Origin: Streptomyces sp. ITFR-21
Lineage (GTDB): Bacteria > Actinomycetota > Actinomycetes > Streptomycetales > Streptomycetaceae
DNA length: 64,000 bases
Direction of reading: 5' to 3'
NCBI RefSeq assembly: GCF_031844685.1
Contig: NZ_CP134605.1
Span: 4,461,001 to 4,525,000 of the forward strand
In this document: positions 58,628-64,000 of the stretch, one piece after another
Position numbering within the stretch: position 1 is the first letter of the stretch
Layout: each line of letters begins with the position of its first letter
The notes under the pieces: generated by a model
What the model saw: the letters and a program-made list of their open reading frames with translations, nothing else
The model's database searches: none
Told to the model about the DNA's origin: nothing
Program-made: the position numbers and the translations under genes

Positions 58628-59128
58628 GTGACGATTGAGGAGTTGCTTCTTGCGGAGATGCGGGCGCAGGTCTCCAGGACGCCGAAGACGGGCCGCAGGG
58701 CCGCGTGGGCTTTCGGGTCGCTCGCGGATCTTCTGCTGGAGCACGGCAGGCTCTTCACGCCGGCGTCCTTGCCGGCGTCGGTGCATCGGCTCAGCCCGAG
58801 GCAGTGCTACGCGAACGCATTCGCCCTGGCGACCGTCCGGCCCGAGTTGGTCTACGCCGAGGGGTACGCGGTGTGCGACTACGACGGAGATCTGATCCAT
58901 TACCAGCACGCCTGGTGCGTTGCCGAGGACGGGACTGTCGTAGATCCGACATGGCTGACGCCGGGCGACGCCTACCTGGGTCTGCCTATCGGCCCTCGGG
59001 TCGGAGCCCCACGGTTCGGACCGGGGCTGATCCACGAAATGAGCCAGCTCGCACCGGTGTTGGAGTTCGGCTTGTCCGATGACGCCCTGGTGGCCGTCGG
59101 CCGTCCGGCAGTATCCCTGAGCGGTTGA
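58628..59128 (+). CDS. Papain/transglutaminase-fold-like phage protein
   Basis: This 166-residue protein starts at a GTG after AAGGGGGAGAAG. The spacing of QCYANAFALA (Cys), YQHAWCVAEDG (His) and TVVDPTWLTPGDAY (Asp) forms a Cys-His-Asp triad as in small papain- or transglutaminase-fold enzymes. Such proteins recur in actinophages without known role. It is divergent from the DpdA-like run and precedes the LOG-family gene. Confidence 0.55.
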   Translation: MTIEELLLAEMRAQVSRTPKTGRRAAWAFGSLADLLLEHGRLFTPASLPASVHRLSPRQCYANAFALATVRPELVYAEGYAVCDYDGDLIHYQHAWCVAEDGTVVDPTWLTPGDAYLGLPIGPRVGAPRFGPGLIHEMSQLAPVLEFGLSDDALVAVGRPAVSLSG

Positions 59129-59216
59129 GCAGGGTGGCCATGCTGACATCCCCCGTCGGTAACCCTCGCGGATCTACCCTGGCCCGGAATGACGCATAGC
59201 AGTGAAGGAGCACATT

Positions 59217-59984
59217 GTGGCTAGTCCCGAGGAAATGCAGGCCCCTGAAGAGCAACGGCAGGGGCCGGTGATCCGCCGACGCGAGCAGGTGCAGCCGGGC
59301 ACCACTGATCAGCGCCTGCTGGACAGCCACGGCCCCACCGACTGGGTGCACAGCGATCCGTGGCGGGTGCTGCGTATCCAGTCGGAGTTCGTCGAGGGCT
59401 TCGGCGCGCTGGCAGAACTCGGTCCCGCTATCAGCGTCTTCGGCTCCGCCCGGACGCCGCGCGACTCCCGCGAGTACGAGGCCGGCGTGCGGATCGGCCA
59501 CGCCTTGACCGAGGCGGGCTTCGCCGTCATCACCGGCGGCGGCCCCGGCGCGATGGAGGCCGCCAACAAGGGCGCCCTCGAAGCGGGCGGCGTCTCCGTC
59601 GGCCTCGGCATCGAGCTGCCCTTCGAGCAGGGCCTCAACCAGTACGTGTCCCTGGGGCTCAATTTCCGCTATTTCTTTGTAAGAAAAATGATGTTCGTTA
59701 AGTACGGCCAAGGGTTTGTTGTGCTGCCGGGGGGACTGGGAACCCTTGACGAACTCTTCGAGGCGCTGACCCTTGTTCAGACGAAGAAGGTCACGCGCTT
59801 CCCGATCGTGCTCTTCGGCACCGAGTACTGGGGTGGCCTGGTCGACTGGCTCAGGAACACGCTGGTTGCACAAGGAAAGGCGTCTGAGAAAGACCTCATG
59901 CTCTTCCACGTTACGGACGACGTGGAAGAGGCCGTTGCCCTGGTCTCGAAGGAAGTCGGCCAGCACGGCTCCATCACAGCTTGA
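59217..59984 (+). CDS. Phage-borne LOG/TIGR00730-family protein
   Basis: This 255-residue protein starts at the GTG at 59217 with AAGGAG at 59205-59210 (an upstream GTG at 59202 overlaps that site). It has the complete family core: VFGSARTP, VITGGGPGAMEAANKGALEA and the active-site PGGLGTLDE (171-179), so it should be a functional Rossmann-fold nucleoside-monophosphate phosphoribohydrolase-type enzyme. It is 88% identical (129 of 146 residues) to the host half-gene at 50994, the phage's own integration target. Codons 149-168 switch to A/T-ending synonyms exactly over the attachment region. Confidence 0.92.
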   Translation: MASPEEMQAPEEQRQGPVIRRREQVQPGTTDQRLLDSHGPTDWVHSDPWRVLRIQSEFVEGFGALAELGPAISVFGSARTPRDSREYEAGVRIGHALTEAGFAVITGGGPGAMEAANKGALEAGGVSVGLGIELPFEQGLNQYVSLGLNFRYFFVRKMMFVKYGQGFVVLPGGLGTLDELFEALTLVQTKKVTRFPIVLFGTEYWGGLVDWLRNTLVAQGKASEKDLMLFHVTDDVEEAVALVSKEVGQHGSITA

Positions 59985-60270
59985 GGCTGTCGGCGAGGGA
60001 CCTGGTCTGTGCGGCCTGCTGCATCTGTGCCGTCATCGCCATGAGCTGGTGCGCGGTGATGGCGGCCTGCTTGGACGCCTCGATGTCCGAGACGACCTCG
60101 GAGCAGCCGAACTTCATCTCGATGACAGAGGTGGGGTGTTCGGCTGTGACGGACTTCGAGAGGTCGCTGATGGCCTCCCACTCTCCGTTTTCGTGCTGGA
60201 CGACCATGAATGCGGTGCGGACATTGAGGCTTCCGCCGAAGTTCGAGGACTCTACTGTGTCGAGCGGCAT
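59974..60270 (-). CDS. Hypothetical phage protein
   Basis: This 98-residue protein starts MPLDTVESSNFGGSLNVRTA. A beta-rich half is followed by a helical half ending MTAQMQQAAQTRSLADSLKL. It converges with the LOG-family gene and overlaps its last 11 bases. It is the leftmost visible end of the late gene block read from the right. Unrecognised. Confidence 0.62.
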   Translation of the reverse strand: MPLDTVESSNFGGSLNVRTAFMVVQHENGEWEAISDLSKSVTAEHPTSVIEMKFGCSEVVSDIEASKQAAITAHQLMAMTAQMQQAAQTRSLADSLKL

Positions 60271-60282
60271 GAGGTTGTTCTC

Positions 60283-60771
60283 CTAGTCGATGTCATGTGC
60301 GTAGAGGTCTTCTTTTTCCTCGCGTGCTGCCTTCCGGCGAGCGCGGTCGCGAGTACGGATGCAGGTGATGCACTCGCGTCGGCCGGAGTGCCAGCGGGTG
60401 TTTTCATCCGTGTATTCGTGACCCTTGGGACAGTGGGTCTTGCGCGCGTTCTTCGCGGAGAAGGACTCTCCCCGGGCCACGTTTTCCGTGGCCGGCACGG
60501 GCTCCAGGTGTTCAGGGTTGCAGCAGGAGCGAATGCGGCAGCGGTGGTCGACGTGCCAACCCGGGGGAACCGTCTTCTGGTTGGCCAGTTCCCAAGCGAT
60601 GATGTGGGTGCCCTTGACGTGACCGGTGGGCAGCCGGAACTTGCCGTATCCGTAGTCGTCGCGGGCTCCCTGCCATATGTGGCAGTCGTCGAATTCGGTG
60701 CCAGGGTCGACCTTGTCGAAGAAGCGCCTCTCCCAGCCGCCTTTTGGGGCGAGGTGGTTGCCGGCGGTCAT
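60283..60771 (-). CDS. HNH endonuclease
   Basis: This 162-residue protein has the HNH core PPGWHVDHRCRIRSCCNPEH followed by LEPV, with metal-binding Cys and His, plus a C-terminal zinc pair (CPKGHEYTDEN...ECITC). DYGYGKFRLPTGHVKGTHII is typical of phage HNH proteins of the homing or packaging-associated type. Its ATG overlaps the stop of the preceding gene (ATGA). Confidence 0.85.
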   Translation of the reverse strand: MTAGNHLAPKGGWERRFFDKVDPGTEFDDCHIWQGARDDYGYGKFRLPTGHVKGTHIIAWELANQKTVPPGWHVDHRCRIRSCCNPEHLEPVPATENVARGESFSAKNARKTHCPKGHEYTDENTRWHSGRRECITCIRTRDRARRKAAREEKEDLYAHDID

Positions 60772-61283
60772 TCGTAGAGCCCGAGCTTTGCGCGCATCTT
60801 CTGCTCGTTGACGCTGCGGATGGGGCAGTAGTCGCAGAGATACCTCTGTCCCGCAGGGTTCGCCTTGTTCCACTTGGGCAGACCTTCGGCCCTGCGGTCG
60901 GCAGCGGTCGGCGGGATGAGGATCTTCTTGTCCGAGTGGAAATCGGAGCAGGTCTCCGGCCGGCCCCGGCCGCGCCAGCACTGCATGGCGTCCGCCTTGA
61001 GGGTGTCCACGGCCTGATAGACCCACGGTTCCAGCCCGGTGGCGCCCTCTTCCTGCCAGACGCGCTTGAGGATTTCTTCGCGAGCGGCGCTGTCGGAATG
61101 CCAACGGTCCTCGTCTACGCCTTCGATCGGGTAGAGCCGGCCGAGGTGTCGCTCACCGTTGGGATACTGGTGCTTCGCGACGGCGTATTCGAGGACCATG
61201 TCTCCGCGCGGATCACCTTCGTAGTGCGGGAGCACTTCGGTGGAGTGGCAGTCCTTGCAAAGAAGCAGGCGGATCTTCGTCAT
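60768..61283 (-). CDS. Hypothetical phage protein with Cys motifs
   Basis: This 171-residue protein has an N-terminal CKDCHSTEVLPHYEGD and a C-terminal YLCDYCPIRSVNEQ, so zinc binding is likely. The middle is helical (SAAREEILKRVWQEEGATGL). It precedes the HNH gene with a four-base overlap, so the two proteins are probably made together. Unrecognised. Confidence 0.62.
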   Translation of the reverse strand: MTKIRLLLCKDCHSTEVLPHYEGDPRGDMVLEYAVAKHQYPNGERHLGRLYPIEGVDEDRWHSDSAAREEILKRVWQEEGATGLEPWVYQAVDTLKADAMQCWRGRGRPETCSDFHSDKKILIPPTAADRRAEGLPKWNKANPAGQRYLCDYCPIRSVNEQKMRAKLGLYE

Positions 61284-61292
61284 GCGTTGACG

Positions 61293-62042
61293 CTAATACC
61301 ACCCATTTTTCTGCCAGAAATTCCAGGCTCCGCACGGAGTTCCGTAGTTGTTCTCCATGTAGGAGAGCCCCCACTTGATCTGGGTACGGGGATTGGTGCG
61401 CCAGTCGGAGCCGGCGGAGGCCATTTTTGATCCCGGGAGGGCCTGCATGAGGCCGTACGCACCCGAGCTGGGATTGGTGGCGAAGAGGTTCCAGCCGCTC
61501 TCGTGGTCGACCACGTTGTCCAGGCAGGTGTACTGCGAGGAGGACAACTGGGCGCGGGCGAAGTTCTTGGCGCCGGCCACGGTCGGGGCCTGGCCGGAGA
61601 GGGACACTCGGGCAGCCGAGCGGGACGAGCGCGAGGCGGTGCGCTGTTCGACGGCTTGGCGCTCTGCGGCGGCGTCGGCGGCGGCCTGGCGCTCCGCTGC
61701 GGCTTGTGCCCGACGCTGGGCGGCGACGCGGCGTTCTGCGGCTTCGGCTGCGGCCCGGCGCCGTGCTGCGGCTTCGGCCTGGACGCGGCGGTAGTTGGCG
61801 GCTTGCGCGGAAGCCTGCTGCTGGAGGGCGCTGACGGCCTCCAGGTGGCTGCTGGCCGGAACGAGGTCGAGGGGAATCATCGACGGCGTGAGCACGGCGG
61901 GCGGAGGCGGGCTCTGGGGTGGCTTGGCGTCGGCTGGCTGGACCAGGTAGAGGGTCGTCAGCAGGACGGCGGCTGCGGCGGAGATCAGGCGGCACGTGTG
62001 CCAGGAGATGTTCGGGAGCTTGGAGAACTTCGGGCGGGACAC
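61293..62042 (-). CDS. Secreted SLT-domain transglycosylase
   Basis: This 249-residue protein starts at a GTG (AAAGGA upstream), with a signal or anchor helix (LISAAAAVLLTTLYLVQ). A Pro-rich stretch, a long Ala/Arg coiled coil (about 70-150) and a C-terminal SLT domain follow: CLDNVVDHESGWNLFATNPS (catalytic Glu), SGAYGLMQALPGSKM and the end CGAWNFWQKNGWY. It is a peptidoglycan lytic enzyme of the phage, or a cell-wall cargo protein, next to the holin gene. Confidence 0.86.
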   Translation of the reverse strand: MSRPKFSKLPNISWHTCRLISAAAAVLLTTLYLVQPADAKPPQSPPPPAVLTPSMIPLDLVPASSHLEAVSALQQQASAQAANYRRVQAEAAARRRAAAEAAERRVAAQRRAQAAAERQAAADAAAERQAVEQRTASRSSRSAARVSLSGQAPTVAGAKNFARAQLSSSQYTCLDNVVDHESGWNLFATNPSSGAYGLMQALPGSKMASAGSDWRTNPRTQIKWGLSYMENNYGTPCGAWNFWQKNGWY

Positions 62043-62136
62043 CGGGTGTCCTTTCTACGACGACAGGACCCCGGCCATCCCGTGGGCGTTCCGGCGTCTG
62101 TCACCGTAGGGCCTCAAAAAATGAGGCGGGTAGCCG

Positions 62137-62442
62137 CTAAACGGGCGGCTGACCGTACGGAGTGTTGGGAGTCACGGCGGCGGTTGCCGGCACGACGGCG
62201 TCCTTCGTGGAGTAGGACGGAGGGCGGGCCAGGCCGAGGAACCAGCCGAACTTGGGGTTCACGCGCGCTTCCAGGAGCCGGAAGAGCCCGTAGTAGACGG
62301 TGATGAATCCGGCCATCAGCGCAGTGGCGAGGGCCTGCTGATTGATGGTGATGTATACGTGCGCGAGCGCCGTTGCCGCGAACCCCACGAGGGTGGGGAT
62401 GACGGTGCGCCACAGCGACACGAGCCAGTCGTACACGGTCAT
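62137..62442 (-). CDS. Holin
   Basis: This 101-residue protein has two hydrophobic helices (LWRTVIPTLVGFAATALAHV and LATALMAGFITVYYGLFRLL) and a Pro-rich C-terminal tail. It begins two bases after the amidase stop. Size, topology and position between amidase and SLT enzyme fit a phage holin. Confidence 0.8.
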   Translation of the reverse strand: MTVYDWLVSLWRTVIPTLVGFAATALAHVYITINQQALATALMAGFITVYYGLFRLLEARVNPKFGWFLGLARPPSYSTKDAVVPATAAVTPNTPYGQPPV

Positions 62443-62444
62443 GT

Positions 62445-63194
62445 CTAGGCTGCTTTCTTTTCCAGCGCCGCGAGGCGCTTTTCGTAGTCGAGTGCCTTCT
62501 TCTCAAGAGCAGCCACCCGGGACTCGATGGTGGGCGTCGGGGTGGTGGGCGGGGTGGTCCCCGGGCTCCAATTCGAGGCGTGCTTGAGACGCTCGGCGAC
62601 ACGAGCGCGCATGGAGACCATCGTGAAACCCTTGGGGTCGGACTTCCAATCGCTCCATTCCAGGTGCCCGATTACCGACTTGTCGCCCCACCCGTGGGCG
62701 CGACAAATGGCTGCCGATACCCGGGTGATGGCTTCGAGTTGCGCAGCCGGCCAGGGGTCCTTTCCGTCGCCGAGATTTTCGCACTCGAAACCGTAAAAAC
62801 GGGCGTTGCCGTCTACGGCGCCGGCACTGCCTTCGTGCTGGTGAGTGGCGGGGGGTGTGCTGGTGTAGCTTTCAGCGATGACGGCGTTCAGCACATTTGC
62901 ATCTCCGCCGCCCGCATGGTTCGCCCGTCCGTATCCGACGAGATAGACGGTGCCGTTCTTGGCAATCATTCCGTGGCACAGCGGGCCGGGCAGCTCCGAG
63001 TCGCCGTCCTTGACGTACTGGACCGTGTTGGTTGTGCCTTGGGTGACGGTGTGGTGGATGACCACACCATGGACGGGTCCCCATGCGCCCTTGGCGTTGC
63101 GGTTGTGGGTCGCCCAGGAGCCGACTTCGACGACGGTGACTCCCTCGGCGCGCAGGGCCGAGATGAACGATGCGGAAGTGAGCGGGGTGGCCAT
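62445..63194 (-). CDS. N-acetylmuramoyl-L-alanine amidase (endolysin)
   Basis: This 249-residue protein has an Amidase_2 domain with the zinc His in VVIHHTVTQG (about 46-55), NHAGGGDANVLNAV, FYGFECENLGDG and the His in SVIGHLEWSDWKSDPKG. A Thr/Pro linker leads to a C-terminal coiled coil with two short repeats (VAALEKKALDYEKRLAALEK). It degrades host peptidoglycan at lysis, paired with the holin gene two bases downstream. Confidence 0.92.
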   Translation of the reverse strand: MATPLTSASFISALRAEGVTVVEVGSWATHNRNAKGAWGPVHGVVIHHTVTQGTTNTVQYVKDGDSELPGPLCHGMIAKNGTVYLVGYGRANHAGGGDANVLNAVIAESYTSTPPATHQHEGSAGAVDGNARFYGFECENLGDGKDPWPAAQLEAITRVSAAICRAHGWGDKSVIGHLEWSDWKSDPKGFTMVSMRARVAERLKHASNWSPGTTPPTTPTPTIESRVAALEKKALDYEKRLAALEKKAA

Positions 63195-63500
63195 TTACTT
63201 CACCTCCGGCCAGGCCCAGTGGCCCGGGTCGGTGCCCTGGGTGCGCGAGGTTGCCCAGTAGTGGTCGTTGCCGTCGAGCGCGACCTGGAGGTTGACCGCG
63301 TCGGAGGGCTCGAAGATTCGGACGACCTGAGCCGGACAGACCTGTCCTTCGGCGGCAGGATTGCCGTGATGGACGATGACGCCCGTGCGCTCGGCGCCGG
63401 GGTTGGCGTCCTGGGCGTCCTTGCGCCTGCGGTTGATGTCGCTGGCGTCCTGGTCGGAGAGTCGGTAGAGGACTATCCGGCCGAGAGTGGGAGTTGGCAC
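63195..63500 (-). CDS. Small hypothetical phage protein
   Basis: This 101-residue protein starts at a GTG after AAGGAGG and is strand-rich (GRIVLYRLSDQDASDINRRR, VNLQVALDGNDHYWATSRTQ). It abuts the amidase gene without a gap. Comparable proteins sit between tail and lysis genes in actinophages. Function unknown. Confidence 0.68.
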   Translation of the reverse strand: MPTPTLGRIVLYRLSDQDASDINRRRKDAQDANPGAERTGVIVHHGNPAAEGQVCPAQVVRIFEPSDAVNLQVALDGNDHYWATSRTQGTDPGHWAWPEVK

Positions 63501-63513
63501 TGTCTCGGCCTCC

Positions 63514-64000
63514 TTACGAAGCGGGGGTGGTGCCCGTGACGGACGGGCTGGACTTGGCGCCCTCGCCGACGCTGTTCACGGCGGCCACGGTGATCGAGTA
63601 CGCAGTGGAGGGCGTGTAGCCGGTGAGGGTGGTGGAGTTGGTGCCGGCCGGGACCGTGGCCTTGAGCGTCGAGCCGTCATAGACCCGGTGAGCGGTGACG
63701 GCCGGCTGGGCACCGGTCGGCGGAGTCCAGGCAACGTCCATGCCGGTGGCGGTCACGTTGGTCACGCCGACGGACGTGGGGGCACCGGGCACGGCGTTGG
63801 TCTTGCCCGTGATCGCGGTGGACTTCACCGACTCGCCGACGGAGTTCGTGGCGGTCACGGTGATGGAGTAGCTCTGGCCGGCGGTGTAACCGGTGACGGT
63901 GCCGCTGGCGTTGGGCGCGTTGACGTCGCCCTTGTTGGTGCTGCCCTGGTAGAGCGTGTACTTGGTGACCGGCGGGTCCATCGTGATCGCGTTCCACTGG
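63514..64000 (-). CDS. Fibronectin type III-repeat phage tail-type protein (5' partial)
   Basis: The frame is open to the window edge, so the N-terminus is missing. About 160 visible residues comprise at least two Fn3 units, with repeated YTAGQSYSITVTATNSVGES and YTPSTAYSITVAAVNSVGEG. The position just before the lysis genes suggests the C-terminal part of a tail or appendage protein that binds carbohydrate. Confidence 0.8.
   Translation of the reverse strand, partial: QWNAITMDPPVTKYTLYQGSTNKGDVNAPNASGTVTGYTAGQSYSITVTATNSVGESVKSTAITGKTNAVPGAPTSVGVTNVTATGMDVAWTPPTGAQPAVTAHRVYDGSTLKATVPAGTNSTTLTGYTPSTAYSITVAAVNSVGEGAKSSPSVTGTTPAS

Larger units (their letters stand above)
51558..64000 (+). mobile_element. 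Prophage (left part; continues past the window)
   Basis: The left boundary is the broken LOG-family gene. Support: a large serine integrase beside the junction; tightly packed small genes with less biased codon use than the flanking chromosome; an HNH gene; and a lysis/tail block (SLT enzyme, holin, amidase, Fn3 protein) on the reverse strand. No repressor, terminase or head genes are visible, so they lie to the right. Whether the phage is intact cannot be judged from here. Confidence 0.92.

Noticed and set aside
59217-59984. Reading the second LOG-family gene as attR, i.e. the right end of the prophage
   Set aside because: It is complete with its own start, its att region is recoded rather than matching the host sequence, and clear phage genes (HNH, lysis, Fn3) continue to the window end.

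Overview
The window is very GC-rich, with GTG and TTG starts, mycothiol synthesis (mshB), a 7Fe ferredoxin, SpoIIE-type phosphatase/kinase-fold signalling and many dipeptide ABC transporters. This points to a Streptomyces-like actinomycete chromosome, interrupted at about 51.56 kb by a prophage that continues past the right edge.

Layout. 1-8.5 kb: a partial SpoIIE-type phosphatase, pspA with a TPM-domain membrane protein, an orphan peptide-binding lipoprotein and typA. 8.6-21 kb: two complete, convergent dipeptide/oligopeptide ABC transporter operons (forward A-B-C-D-F; reverse C-A-B-D-F). 21.4-28 kb: a 13-bp tandem repeat array, an S9 exopeptidase, a small membrane protein, mshB with a DUF6113-like gene, and a cell-wall-binding membrane protein. 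28-31.1 kb: a graveyard with two broken regulators on either side of an IS256-family element. 31.3-42.7 kb: a hypothetical protein, then a reverse-strand locus made of a SAM riboswitch, a cysteine-type leader peptide, a peptide ABC transporter (A-B-C-fused DF) and an M19 dipeptidase, followed by BrkB and NTF2-like genes. 42.8-51.6 kb: a SirB1-like gene and a GNAT gene, fdxA, dapC, a kelch pseudogene, an SLT-like membrane protein, dapE and the 5' part of a LOG/TIGR00730 gene.

51.56-64 kb is the prophage: a large serine integrase next to attL, small early or cargo genes, a DpdA/TGT-like gene ending a four-gene overlapping run, a complete LOG-family gene, an HNH gene, and then lysis (SLT transglycosylase, holin, amidase) and an Fn3 tail-type gene on the reverse strand.

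Two systems stand out. First, the phage inserts into a LOG-family gene, removing its PGGxGTxxE half, yet carries its own intact, 88%-identical copy. The stretch of that copy matching the attachment site is locally recoded with A/T-ending codons, which would spare it from the integrase. Second, a peptide importer plus M19 dipeptidase sits behind a SAM riboswitch and a Cys-codon leader peptide in series, suggesting a sulfur-controlled system for scavenging cysteine or methionine peptides.
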